Assembly: GCF_030064065.1 (NCBI RefSeq)
Contig: NZ_CP125946.1
Span: 2,170,001 to 2,234,000, forward strand
Source of the DNA: Rothia sp. SD9660Na
GTDB taxonomy: Bacteria; Actinomycetota; Actinomycetes; Actinomycetales; Micrococcaceae
Direction: 5' to 3'
Length of the DNA: 64,000 nt
The notes beneath the pieces are model-generated. The model saw only the letters and a program-made list of their open reading frames with translations, did no database searches and was not told where the DNA came from. This document shows, in pieces, positions 23,900 to 32,025 of the stretch (the stretch's first letter is position 1; every line of letters starts with the position of its first letter). Position numbers and translations under genes: made by a program.

Positions 23900-23992
23900 T
23901 TAGCTGTCCCCTCCCCGGTAGAGTGAGGGCTTCCTAGAGGGGAAAGAAGGAATCAAGGTGATGTGGAAAATAAAGGGTGACACCATCGTCAT
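23900..23992 (-). CDS. Possible 30-residue leader peptide of the sugar operon
   Basis: An ATG at 23992 with AAGGAG seven bases upstream opens a 30-codon frame starting MTMVSPFIFHITLIP and ending LYRGGDS. Its TAA stop is followed by one base and then the ATG of the permease gene, whose ribosome site (GGGGAGGGG) lies inside the small frame. That layout allows translational coupling. The peptide has no recognisable family. Confidence 0.4.
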   Translation of the reverse strand: MTMVSPFIFHITLIPSFPSRKPSLYRGGDS

Positions 23993-24060
23993 AACAACTC
24001 CTTTGTCAGTTCTGATGAGACAAATATAAGTTGCTCTGCACCACACACCACGGGATTATC

Positions 24061-24113
24061 GTTACATATGTTCCATTTTTATAGCATTTATACCGCGATA
24101 GAACATTTGTAAC
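24061..24113. promoter_or_regulatory. Candidate SorC-family operator pair
   Basis: GTTACATATGTTC (24061-24073) and GAACATTTGTAAC (24101-24113) are inverted copies with one mismatch, 27 bases apart. They lie between the SorC regulator stop and the permease operon. SorC/DeoR-type regulators bind GAACA-containing repeats as tetramers on two sites, which fits the spacing. Confidence 0.55.
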
Positions 24114-24127
24114 CTTTTGTGTGGAGG

Positions 24128-25084
24128 TTACACCTTAAGTAGCTGCTGCGCAGTCTGGACATCCGTCACCAGCCTATTCGCGTAACCATAGGTTACCGCT
24201 ACGTGGATGGCGCGAATTTTTTCAGGCCCACCCGCAACAAGGATTTTCTGTTCCGTATGACGCATATCGGGTAAAGAGATACCCAAGGTGCGGTTATTGA
24301 GCTCTGGAACGCACACCTGCCCCTTTTCGTTCAGGTAATGCGAGCAGATATCTCCCACCGATACCTGACGTAGATGCTCCTTTTCAGAGGGTGAGAGCAG
24401 CGGCGAACTGAAGAGGATTGAGCCCTGGTCAGTGGCTCCTACGCTATACACGGCAATGCGGCTTTCTGCGCCCAAACGCAAGACCTCGCTCACCCAAACA
24501 TCACGTGACCGGCTCATTTTATCGCCAAACGTCGAGAACACGGCGGGTTCATCCATACTGTAAAGTTCAGCCGATAGTGCTTCAGCAAACCGCTGGTACG
24601 TGTGAGCAATGTGCTGGCTGGCTGTACCACCCATAGCCTCACCCCGTAACTGAACAATCCTCACCCCGCTCACCTGTTGTGGAGTTAGCGCTTGAGCTAT
24701 CTCAGCAATGGTGTGCGACCACGCTACGCCGATGATGTCCCCTTCTCGAACGAGCTCCTTAAGAAGCTGGGCTGCCGCCCGCCCTAAAGCATGCCGCAAG
24801 TCCATCGGTCCGCGCCCTGCCACAGGGGCAAGCCTCACGCCCAGAAGTCTATACTTCTTTCGTAGTTGCTCCGCCATTATCTGGTTATTATCACGCGGGT
24901 CAATCACAGTTGTTCGAATGAAACCGCGGTCTTTGGCATGGGTAAGCAACTTAGAAACCGTAGGACGGGCAATATGCAGATGCTGAGCAACCTCCTGCTG
25001 AGAAAGACCCCGTTCATGGTAGAGCCTCGCCACTTCCAAAGCGGATATGTCTCTGCGCGTCAGCCCATAGATGTCACGTTTCAT
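24128..25084 (-). CDS. SorC/DeoR-type sugar-binding transcriptional regulator
   Basis: 318 residues. The N-terminal helix-turn-helix (about 10-60) reads EVARLYHERGLSQQEVAQHLHIARPTVSKLLTHAKDRGFIRTTV. The sugar-phosphate-binding domain follows, with GDIIGVAWSHTIAEIAQAL, VRIVQLRGEAMGG, RIAVYSVGAT and LGISLPDMRHTEQKILVAGGPEKIRAI. These proteins bind a phosphorylated sugar and repress or activate catabolic genes. It lies between the permease operon (same strand) and a divergent FGGY kinase, so it probably controls both. The palindromic 13-mers just past its 3' end are likely targets. Confidence 0.88.
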   Translation of the reverse strand: MKRDIYGLTRRDISALEVARLYHERGLSQQEVAQHLHIARPTVSKLLTHAKDRGFIRTTVIDPRDNNQIMAEQLRKKYRLLGVRLAPVAGRGPMDLRHALGRAAAQLLKELVREGDIIGVAWSHTIAEIAQALTPQQVSGVRIVQLRGEAMGGTASQHIAHTYQRFAEALSAELYSMDEPAVFSTFGDKMSRSRDVWVSEVLRLGAESRIAVYSVGATDQGSILFSSPLLSPSEKEHLRQVSVGDICSHYLNEKGQVCVPELNNRTLGISLPDMRHTEQKILVAGGPEKIRAIHVAVTYGYANRLVTDVQTAQQLLKV

Positions 25085-25184
25085 ACCGTCATTGTACGGG
25101 CATCACCGAGAACAAGGCGAAGCGAACCTCATCGTTTTACCTTATCCGACTGGGTTTTTCTGAGCACCAAAGAACTCAACCATA

Positions 25185-26744
25185 ATGGGGAGTATGACAC
25201 AAAAGGTATTTTTTGGCTTCGATGTAGGAACCTCAAGCACCAAGGCAGTTCTCATAGATGCGAACGGCCAGCTTCTTAACACCACAACAACAGAACACAC
25301 CGTTACCCGCGGCGAACACGGCCTCGTTGAGATGCCGATGTTCGTATGGTGGCAAGAATTTAAAGACCTGTACCGCGCACTCATAGGTGGTCAAGACTTC
25401 GAAGTTATCGGAATCGGGCTCTCAGGCATGGGACCGTGCGTTGGCATAACCAGTCTCGAAGGCATCCCGATAGCTCCATCAGCTCTCTACGGTGTGGACT
25501 GGCGGGCAACAGATGAAATCCAGAAACTAACTACCCGCTATGGCAAGGAATACCTACTACACACCTATGATTCGGCGCTGACTTCACAGGCCGGTGGCCC
25601 TAAAATAGCGTGGTTCCAGCAACGGTACGCAGCAGATTTTGAGCGCGGCGTCCGGTTTTTTATGCCGCATTCATGGGTGGTATGGCATCTAACCGGGGAG
25701 TATACACTTGACCGGCATTCTGCATCTCAGATGACGCCCCTATATAGGCCTGAAACCGGTGAGTGGGATGATTCAATGGTAAGCGAGATAGGTGGAAAGA
25801 ACCTTGAGATGCCCCGTTTGGGTTGGTCAAACGAGATTGCAGGGGAAACTCGTCCGAACCCCGAAATTCCTGAGCTAAAAGGTGGAATTCCGGTAATTTT
25901 TGGGACCATTGATGCCTGGGCAGAGCAAGAGTCTGTAGGGGCAACCGAAAATCACCACCTCTTTCTCATGTACGGGACGACCTTATTTCTCATCGCAAAC
26001 ACAGATCGCCGCGTCCGACATCTTTCGATGTGGGGAACAGCCGGAACACGTAAAGGAACCCATCACCTTGCCGGTGGTCTTGCTACCTCGGGAGCGTTAA
26101 CGAGTTGGTTCCGGGACCTGACGGGGGCGACCGGTTTTGCTCAGCTGATTGCTGAGGCTGAAGGTACACCCGCAGGCGCCCATGGTCTGCTTGCTTTACC
26201 GTATTTCGCAGGCGAGCGAACCCCTATTCAAGATGCAGACGCTCGCGGAGCACTTATCGGGCTCACGCTGGATCATACACGCGGGCATATTTATCGGGCT
26301 CTGCTTGAATCTACCGCTTTTGCTGTCCGCCATAATATTGAGACGATGGAAGCTGCCGGCGCCAATATTCAGGGTATTACCTGTGCTGGTGGAGGAGTTA
26401 AATCTGACTTCTGGCCACAAATTATTTCTGACGTGACCGGCCGCGAACAGCTGATACGAAAGTACACCATCGGTGCTTCTTTGGGCGACGCTTTTATGGT
26501 TGCTCAAACGCTAGGAGTAGCGTCTGACATTAATGAATGGAACCCCATTAATCATGTGATTTACCCGCGAGAAATGCCAATTTATAACCAGCTCTACCTG
26601 GATTACCGCCAGCTTTACGTCTCCACGAAAGATATTCAGCATAGGCTATCTAGGCTCCAGGGCCAGATGGAGCCCTCCCCCCAGAACCCAGTGTCCCCTT
26701 CAGCTGCTCCACGACCTCGAGCAGGGCGTCCATATCGCCGCTGA
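25185..26744 (+). CDS. FGGY-family carbohydrate kinase
   Basis: 519 residues; a second in-frame ATG at 25194 (MTQKVFFGFDVGTSSTKAV) fits the family start better, though GGGGAG lies too close to it. The ATPase fold is clear: FGFDVGTSSTKAVLID at the start, GIGLSGMGPC, DWRATDEI, FGTIDAWAEQ, LALPYFAGERTP and ITCAGGGVKSDFWPQIISDVTG with the FGGY signature region. It phosphorylates a sugar or polyol (xylulose, ribulose or gluconate type). It diverges from the SorC gene and complements the ribokinase of the same locus. The last 30 residues are Pro/Arg-rich and lie in DNA that also encodes the 3' end of the convergent TetR gene (95-base overlap), so the original stop was probably lost. Confidence 0.88.
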   Translation: MGSMTQKVFFGFDVGTSSTKAVLIDANGQLLNTTTTEHTVTRGEHGLVEMPMFVWWQEFKDLYRALIGGQDFEVIGIGLSGMGPCVGITSLEGIPIAPSALYGVDWRATDEIQKLTTRYGKEYLLHTYDSALTSQAGGPKIAWFQQRYAADFERGVRFFMPHSWVVWHLTGEYTLDRHSASQMTPLYRPETGEWDDSMVSEIGGKNLEMPRLGWSNEIAGETRPNPEIPELKGGIPVIFGTIDAWAEQESVGATENHHLFLMYGTTLFLIANTDRRVRHLSMWGTAGTRKGTHHLAGGLATSGALTSWFRDLTGATGFAQLIAEAEGTPAGAHGLLALPYFAGERTPIQDADARGALIGLTLDHTRGHIYRALLESTAFAVRHNIETMEAAGANIQGITCAGGGVKSDFWPQIISDVTGREQLIRKYTIGASLGDAFMVAQTLGVASDINEWNPINHVIYPREMPIYNQLYLDYRQLYVSTKDIQHRLSRLQGQMEPSPQNPVSPSAAPRPRAGRPYRR

Positions 26745-27222
26745 GAGCAAGGTTGGGGCGGGACTCACTACTGGCTACCGCCGCGTTGTAGTAGAGCCCG
26801 TCCCCCATCAGCAAGATAGCGCGGGCCGCCGCGTCCGAGGGAACCTCGGCCCGAATCGTCTCAAACCAGCGCCCCTGAATCCTGTCGTAGACCTCGGCAA
26901 CCTTCTCGGCGGCGTCCTGGCGCAGGCGCGAAGCGGCCACAAAAACCCGGTCAAAGGGGGTGTCCTGGTAGACCGAGGTGCGCACATAGTAGGCGCAGGC
27001 CCCGGCGGGGTCATCTGCCATGGCCTTAAAGTCCTGCTCAGCGAGCGCCCAGGCCCGCCCCAAAAGCCCGTCAATCAGGGCTGTCTTATCGGGGAAGTGG
27101 TAGAGCAGCCCTCCCTTGGATACCCCAGCTCGGGCGGCAATGGCGTTCAAGGACGCTGCACGCTCCCCCTCCTCAATCAGTAGGGCTTCGTAGGCGTCGA
27201 GGATTTTTTCGCGAGAACTCAT
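26650..27222 (-). CDS. TetR-family transcriptional repressor
   Basis: 190 residues from the ATG at 27222. The helix-turn-helix is SREKILDAYEALLIEEGERAASLNAIAARAGVSKGGLLYHFPDKTALIDGLL (about 3-55), a typical TetR head with the LLYHFP variant. The C-terminal half (about 60-180) is a helical ligand domain. It diverges from a DHA2-type exporter at 27399, the classic arrangement of a drug-responsive repressor and its pump. A 14-bp palindrome overlapping the exporter promoter is the likely operator. The ligand is unknown. Its 3' end overlaps the convergent kinase gene by 95 bases. Confidence 0.88.
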   Translation of the reverse strand: MSSREKILDAYEALLIEEGERAASLNAIAARAGVSKGGLLYHFPDKTALIDGLLGRAWALAEQDFKAMADDPAGACAYYVRTSVYQDTPFDRVFVAASRLRQDAAEKVAEVYDRIQGRWFETIRAEVPSDAAARAILLMGDGLYYNAAVASSESRPNLALSGDMDALLEVVEQLKGTLGSGGRAPSGPGA

Positions 27223-27247
27223 GTGCCCCACCCTACCGCCTCCCCAC

Positions 27248-27277
27248 TTGAAAACAAAACCGTCCAGACGGTACAGT
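27248..27277 (+). promoter_or_regulatory. Exporter promoter with TetR-type operator
   Basis: TTGAAA (27248-27253) and TACAGT (27272-27277) are -35 and -10 boxes 18 bases apart. A perfect palindrome, ACCGTCCAGACGGT (27259-27272), fills the gap and touches the -10. Binding of the adjacent TetR protein would block RNA polymerase. Confidence 0.7.
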
Positions 27278-27398
27278 AACTAATGTGCTCCCCAACGAGC
27301 ACCCCGCTACCGATGAGCGACCAAGCATACCCCGGCGTCCTGCCCGGTTCCGTACCCGCACCAATCCCAGGTAGCCCACACCGCACGAAAGAGCAGAC

Positions 27399-28940
27399 AT
27401 GCACCCCGCAACCGGCCAGATGAGAGCCGTCACCACTGAAGAATCCTCAATCGCTCCCTATTCCCGTCGCTGGGCAGCCCTGGCCGTCCTCATGCTGCCG
27501 GTGCTGCTGGTCTCGGTCGATAACACCGTGCTCTCTTTCGCCCTGCCCGAGATTTCAGCCCAGCTCTCCCCCAGCGGCACCCAGCTACTCTGGATTAACG
27601 ATATCTACCCCCTGATTCTCTCGGGCCTACTCATTCCCGCAGGTAGCATGGGTGACCGCTTTGGCCGCCGTACCATGCTCATGATTGGTGGCCTAGGCTT
27701 TACCGTCATCTCAGCTGCCGCCGCCTTCGCCCCCACCGCCGCCTGGCTCATTGCCGCCCGCGCCGGTATGGGCATCTTCGGGGCCATGCTCATGCCCGCG
27801 ACCCTCTCCATCATCCGCAACATGTTCACCGACGCCACCGAACGTCGCACCGCTATCGCCATCTGGGCCTCAGGCTTCGCAGGCGGCGCGGCCCTGGGCC
27901 CGGTCGTCGGCGGGTTCCTGCTGGAGCACTTCTACTGGGGCTCGGTCTTCCTCATGGCCGTGCCTGTCCTGCTGCCCATGCTCCTGCTGGGCTTCTGGCT
28001 GATTCCTAACTCCAAGGACCCGGCCCCCGGCGCCATCGACTTCGTCAGCATCGCCCTAATCATGGCGACCATGACCCCCTTCGTCTACGCCATCAAGCAC
28101 TTTGCCCACGACGGCTTCAACCTGCTCACCGTCGCTCTGCTGCTGGTAGCGACCATCTGCGGTCTTGTCTTCACCCGCCGCCAGCTGGCCCGCACCAATC
28201 CCATGCTGGACGTCCGCCTCTTCACCAACAAGCAGTTCACCGGCGCGGTACTGACCAACCTCATGGCAATCTTCTCCCTGGTTGGCTTCCTCTACTTCGT
28301 CTCCCAGCACCTGCAGTTGGTCAGCGGCCATTCCCCCTTCAGTGCTGCCCTCCTGTTGCTACCCGGTCTGGTACTGACCGTTATTGCGGGCCTGGTGGTT
28401 GTCTATATCGTTAAAGTCCTCAAGCCCTGGATTGTGATTTCAGGTGCCCTCCTCATGAACGCGGCAGCTTTCGGCCTGGTCTTCTTCACTGCCAACTCAG
28501 GCTCTGATACCGGTATTCTGGTGGCCTTTGCCCTGCTGGGTGTGGGCATTGGTTTTGCTGAAACCCTGACCAACGACATCATCTTGGCCGCTGTCCCCCC
28601 GCACAAGGCGGGTGCGGCGTCCGCTATCTCGGAGACCGCCTACGAGACCGGCTCGGTCATGGGAACCGCGATTCTGGGGTCAATCCTGAACGCGGCCTAC
28701 GTTGCCCACCTGGTGGTACCCGAGGGGGTTAGTGCTGCGGACGCGGACGCTGCCCGCGAGACCTTGGGCGGGGCAGCTGAGGTGGCTGAGAACATCGGCG
28801 GAGAAACCGGCGCCGCCCTGCTGGCCTCAGCCCAGCACGCCTTCGACTCGGGCGTGGTCTATACCTCAGCTATCGGTGTGGTGCTCATGCTTCTCTGCGC
28901 TGTGATGGTGGTGCGAACCCTGCGCGGGGTGAAGATGTAG
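27399..28940 (+). CDS. DHA2-family multidrug MFS exporter
   Basis: 513 residues with fourteen predicted membrane helices. The DHA2 marks are LLVSVDNTVLSFALPEIS in helix 1 (Asp for drug/proton coupling), LLIPAGSMGDRFGRRTML, RAGMGIFGAMLMPATLSIIRNMF and GFAGGAALGPVVGGFLLEHFYWGSVF (motif C). Relatives such as LfrA, QacA and SmvA expel cationic dyes, biocides and quinolones. The ATG follows AAAGAG. The TetR-family gene on the other strand probably represses it. Substrates cannot be read from sequence. Confidence 0.9.
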   Translation: MHPATGQMRAVTTEESSIAPYSRRWAALAVLMLPVLLVSVDNTVLSFALPEISAQLSPSGTQLLWINDIYPLILSGLLIPAGSMGDRFGRRTMLMIGGLGFTVISAAAAFAPTAAWLIAARAGMGIFGAMLMPATLSIIRNMFTDATERRTAIAIWASGFAGGAALGPVVGGFLLEHFYWGSVFLMAVPVLLPMLLLGFWLIPNSKDPAPGAIDFVSIALIMATMTPFVYAIKHFAHDGFNLLTVALLLVATICGLVFTRRQLARTNPMLDVRLFTNKQFTGAVLTNLMAIFSLVGFLYFVSQHLQLVSGHSPFSAALLLLPGLVLTVIAGLVVVYIVKVLKPWIVISGALLMNAAAFGLVFFTANSGSDTGILVAFALLGVGIGFAETLTNDIILAAVPPHKAGAASAISETAYETGSVMGTAILGSILNAAYVAHLVVPEGVSAADADAARETLGGAAEVAENIGGETGAALLASAQHAFDSGVVYTSAIGVVLMLLCAVMVVRTLRGVKM

Positions 28941-29303
28941 AAAGGGACGGACACAGCGTAACCCGCCCGTCACCCATGTAGAGCAGCTGGGGGCTGAAGC
29001 CTTTACCTACATGCCCCCCACCAGGTACAAAACCAGCGCAATAACCCGCTCCACCACCGACCCCAACAGGTTGATTAATCACCCTGTTATTCTTCTTGAC
29101 CTGACGGCTCAGCTTCTGACCAGGCTTACGCCTGCTCGGGGTCGCTGCTGGTGTAGCAACGGTTCTTCCAGTGTGGCTTGAGAATATTTCTGGCGATTTA
29201 TCCTCATGTTTACTGCCTGGCGGGACCGTTATCTCTTGGTGGGTGTGGGGTGTGTTCCTACTTTTGAATAAGTCTCTCTTTATGAATAAAACCCTACAAT
29301 CCC
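28941..29303. other. Intergenic boundary of the AT-rich island
   Basis: About 360 bases between the exporter and the export-island operon. Composition shifts from GC-rich to AT-rich near 29170-29300. Open frames exist on the minus strand but lack ribosome sites and codon bias; I do not accept any as a gene. No target-site duplication was recognised by eye. Confidence 0.4.
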
Positions 29304-30302
29304 TCAAAACCCCCTTAATAGTAATCTCATAAAATGCTCATTACGCACCCTACTCACTCGAATGCCATAGGTCATTAAATGAGAAATAATTAACGATAAT
29401 AAAAGAAGAAATAAAGCAATACCACTATTCAACTGAGGATCATATATTAGATACGGATTGAAGCCGCTACCGAAATGAAACACATCTCGACCAGCTGCTG
29501 ACACTACGTTTCGAGGATCATAGGTGCCCATCAAAGGAAGGAGATAGTAGGTAGCAACAGCGAAAGAAACAACAAGGCTATTCCCCCTAAAGATTTCTGA
29601 AAAAAGTGTTCCAAGAGATGTGTAAAACGTAAGGATTACCACCGAGAGAGCAGCCTGATAAAATACATTACTCAGATTATATGTTTCACCTAGATTATCA
29701 TAAATAATTTCATTGTAGGTGGCAGAAGTAAAGCTTTTACCCGCTATAGAAAATATTATAAACATAGAAAAAGGTGAAATGCCCATATAGAAGGCCACGC
29801 ACAAGATAGCGGTACATAAAATATCTACAATCTTTGATGTAAATACCTCTAAACCTGAAGTTACTCTAGTCTTTACAGCTAATCGAGAATTCCTGTATTC
29901 CCTACCGTTAGCAATGAACCCAAAAGCAAAGGATAGAACGGGTAGGAAGATAAATGATATGTAGCCCAACCCTCCACTAGTGGCATTTGCTGGCCTGGTC
30001 GACATGTAGGATTGAATTAGTTCGGAAGCTCGATACTTCAATTCATTATCTGTAGTAACGGAATCCCCTGTTATAGTTTCATGAGAATGAGAATTCAAAG
30101 CATGGATAATATCTTCGGGCCCCGCTTGAATTTCATCTATAGACAAATTCCATAGGAGCACTGATGAATTCCAGGAGGATACAGCGTGAATCGAGTATAT
30201 AAATGACAAGAGGGGGATAAAGCATACTGCCCAGATAAAAAAACGAGAATAGATTAGCCACCTAAAATTACTTTTAGATTGCTGTAGAATTGCACCCCAC
30301 AT
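29304..30302 (-). CDS. ABC-2-type membrane permease of the peptide-export island
   Basis: 332 residues, six membrane helices: one near residue 17-40 (IYSRFFIWAVCFIPLLSFIY), a large extracytoplasmic loop of about 75 residues, then a cluster from ISFIFLPVLSFAFGFIA to LFLLLLSLIISHLMTYGI. The block NGREYRNSRLAVKTRVTSG after helix 2 resembles the cytoplasmic loop of ABC-2 permeases. It begins three bases after the ATPase stop and is the last gene of the operon. It would form the channel for an exported peptide or act in self-protection. The codons are AT-rich and unlike those of the flanking core genes. Confidence 0.75.
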   Translation of the reverse strand: MWGAILQQSKSNFRWLIYSRFFIWAVCFIPLLSFIYSIHAVSSWNSSVLLWNLSIDEIQAGPEDIIHALNSHSHETITGDSVTTDNELKYRASELIQSYMSTRPANATSGGLGYISFIFLPVLSFAFGFIANGREYRNSRLAVKTRVTSGLEVFTSKIVDILCTAILCVAFYMGISPFSMFIIFSIAGKSFTSATYNEIIYDNLGETYNLSNVFYQAALSVVILTFYTSLGTLFSEIFRGNSLVVSFAVATYYLLPLMGTYDPRNVVSAAGRDVFHFGSGFNPYLIYDPQLNSGIALFLLLLSLIISHLMTYGIRVSRVRNEHFMRLLLRGF

Positions 30303-30305
30303 GAG

Positions 30306-30944
30306 CTAATGCACCGCCCCGAAAAATGTATTCTTTGCGGTATAATCTTTTACTAAAAACAAGGTATTCTCAATAGTTTGAATTTTATTTTTTACAGCGA
30401 CTATCGCTATACGAGGGCTTTTAGCATTTACCCAGCTATGAAGCACATTTATCACCTTCTGAAGGTTCTCATCATCAAAGCAGCTGTCCAGTTCGTCTAA
30501 GACAAGTAAGCCACCACCAGCTTCAAGCAAAATAGTAATGGAAATTATTTTATTCTCTGCTTCTGATAGCTGAAATGTTTTTCGTTTTAACCAGTCAGCT
30601 GGGATTAATTGACAGGCATAAGGAAGCGAAGAAACACCCTTAGAATTAACCCCGATAAAATACTTTAAATTATCTTCAACTGTCCATTTGGGGTATAAGA
30701 AACTATAGCTCAAGGCTCCTGAAGCCAGTCGTGAAGCGGGATACCCCGCATAGGTAACACTAGCCGAATGCCCCTCTTGGCCATAAAGAATTTGATATAA
30801 TAAAGAAGTCTTTCCACTACCATTTCCCCCTACAATCTGCCATACACACCCTCCATTTAGCGAGGTAGAGACATTTAATATATAGCCATTATTTTTAGTC
30901 ACTTTAAGGTTATCAAAACGGACTGCAGAACCTAATTGTTCCAA
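30306..30944 (-). CDS. ABC transporter ATP-binding protein of the island
   Basis: 212 residues from a TTG start that overlaps the end of the upstream gene by 13 bases. Walker A is VGGNGSGKTSLL (about 38-49). The signature is degenerate (FQLSEAENKI instead of LSGGQ). Walker B is GGLLVLDELDS with the catalytic Glu. The protein is short, as in ATPases of bacteriocin-export or immunity systems. It powers the 332-residue permease encoded three bases downstream. The altered signature may slow ATP hydrolysis. AT-rich codons match the island. Confidence 0.85.
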   Translation of the reverse strand: MEQLGSAVRFDNLKVTKNNGYILNVSTSLNGGCVWQIVGGNGSGKTSLLYQILYGQEGHSASVTYAGYPASRLASGALSYSFLYPKWTVEDNLKYFIGVNSKGVSSLPYACQLIPADWLKRKTFQLSEAENKIISITILLEAGGGLLVLDELDSCFDDENLQKVINVLHSWVNAKSPRIAIVAVKNKIQTIENTLFLVKDYTAKNTFFGAVH

Positions 30945-31465
30945 TTTCCCGAGTGCCCTCCATTCCCATATACATTTGTAGTAATAACTGAAGTGGTGTG
31001 GTAAACATTTGCATTACCCCAAGGGGTTGGCACTCCCGCTCCTACGGTGTAGCGACCATTCCATGTATGATTCCATGATGACGTATAAACCCTTGAGGTT
31101 CCTTTCTCTGTAATTGTATTAGGGAATATAGCACCTGACTGTTGATACCCATTGCTCCATGTAACCCTATTATTTGACCACCGAAACTCCACAGTTTCTC
31201 TTGCCCATAAAAGATAGCTGCCCCGATAAAAAGATACTCTAGTATATTGACCAGAAGCGGGTGATGATACTTTCTCTGAAGGCATGCTGTAAAATGTCTG
31301 CCGATTTTCTTCCCAGGCGCGAATTGCAGCAGATTCTGAAGCGCTTCTTTGTGCCTCTTGATTATTTAAGTCAGCTAATTCGGTGCTGGCATGTAAAGGC
31401 GAAAAAGTAGATAGAAGTAGTAAACCTATCGAAAAAACAGGGATTAATTTATTTACATTTTTCAT
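30932..31465 (-). CDS. Secreted Trp/Asn/Gly-rich protein, putative bacteriocin-like product
   Basis: 177 residues. A signal peptide (MKNVNKLIPVFSIGLLLLSTFSPLHA, 1-26) is followed by a charged Gln/Ser/Glu segment (about 27-75). The C-terminal half is rich in Trp, Tyr, Asn, Gly and Thr (FRWSNNRVTWSNGYQQSG, SSWNHTWNGRYTVGAGVPTP, VYGNGGHSGNWNN), likely beta-structured and without Cys. It is co-transcribed with an ABC ATPase and permease. Lactococcin-972-type operons have a comparable order (secreted peptide, membrane protein, ATPase), but I do not see the family motif here. A toxin, bacteriocin or surface protein are all possible. No close family was recognised. Confidence 0.65.
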   Translation of the reverse strand: MKNVNKLIPVFSIGLLLLSTFSPLHASTELADLNNQEAQRSASESAAIRAWEENRQTFYSMPSEKVSSPASGQYTRVSFYRGSYLLWARETVEFRWSNNRVTWSNGYQQSGAIFPNTITEKGTSRVYTSSWNHTWNGRYTVGAGVPTPWGNANVYHTTSVITTNVYGNGGHSGNWNN

Positions 31466-31797
31466 AGCATTCTCTCCAGATAATATATGTTTAACTTACC
31501 CTTCTTTATAGGAAATAGGTATGTTAGAAATATAATGAAACCACTAGCTTGAATCCAGGCTATAGGGGTTTAAATAACGTATCAGAGTGAAAATAATTTT
31601 AAATATTTACACAAATAAATTTATTTTAGCGGTAAGTACATAAGATTATGGTAAACAATCGAAGCTAAGATAGCCTGTTTTCCCATAGTTAACTTTCATA
31701 TAAAACTCCTTGAGTACTTGGCCAGCCCCCTACGGGCTGAAACTTGGGGATCAAGGGTAAAGCCCTCATAACGATTCTAGCGAGACCGTATTGAAGG
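31466..31797 (-). promoter_or_regulatory. AT-rich upstream region of the export operon
   Basis: About 330 bases of very AT-rich DNA with no trusted gene. It should hold the promoter of the minus-strand operon. The right part (about 31700-31797) becomes GC-richer and approaches the corA remnant, which marks the island edge. Confidence 0.5.
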
Positions 31798-31941
31798 GTG
31801 CAAGACTTTTTTGGGACTTTTTACGGCATAAATTTTGATGTGGCACCCAAGCTGCACTGGGCCTTTGGCTGCCCGGCCTCGCTGCTGCTGATAATGGCGG
31901 TGCCATTCAGGCTGTTGCTGGTCTTCAAAAAGAAGGAATGA
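31798..31941 (+). pseudogene. corA: 3' remnant of a corA magnesium-transporter gene
   Basis: The + strand frame ending at TGA 31939-31941 reads FGTFYGINFDVAPKLHWAFG, then about 25 residues ending LLLVFKKKE. This is the C-terminus of CorA: the (Y)G(M/I)NF motif of the pore helix, the PEL/PKL-HW-GYP-like loop, the last helix and a basic tail. A stop lies four codons upstream (TGA before AGG GTG), and nothing earlier looks like CorA, so about 85 % of the gene is gone. The break lies at the edge of the AT-rich island, as if the island had replaced the rest. Confidence 0.8.
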
Positions 31942-31959
31942 CTGTAAGGGCGGCGGGGT

Positions 31960-32007
31960 GCAAGGACGCCGAGCGGGCAGTTCCCTGCCCCAGCCCGGAG
32001 TCCTTGC
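31960..32007. terminator. Hairpin between the corA remnant and purA
   Basis: GCAAGGAC (31960-31967) pairs with GTCCTTGC (32000-32007), with inner GCGGGCAG/CTGCCC pairing. It probably ended the former corA transcript and ends purA, which converges. Confidence 0.65.
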
Positions 32008-32025
32008 GAGTAGGCGTCCGCGCCC

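Noticed and set aside
28885..29307. 140-residue minus-strand frame downstream of the DHA2 exporter
   Set aside because: No ribosome site, odd composition and no family. It overlaps the exporter 3' end and the island boundary.
29304..31465. Assignment of the island product to the lactococcin 972 family
   Set aside because: Gene order is similar, but the product lacks the short size and typical motif, and the permease is half the usual length of the associated membrane protein.
29304..31941. Insertion sequence carrying the AT-rich island
   Set aside because: No transposase frame, terminal inverted repeats or target duplication were recognised at either edge.
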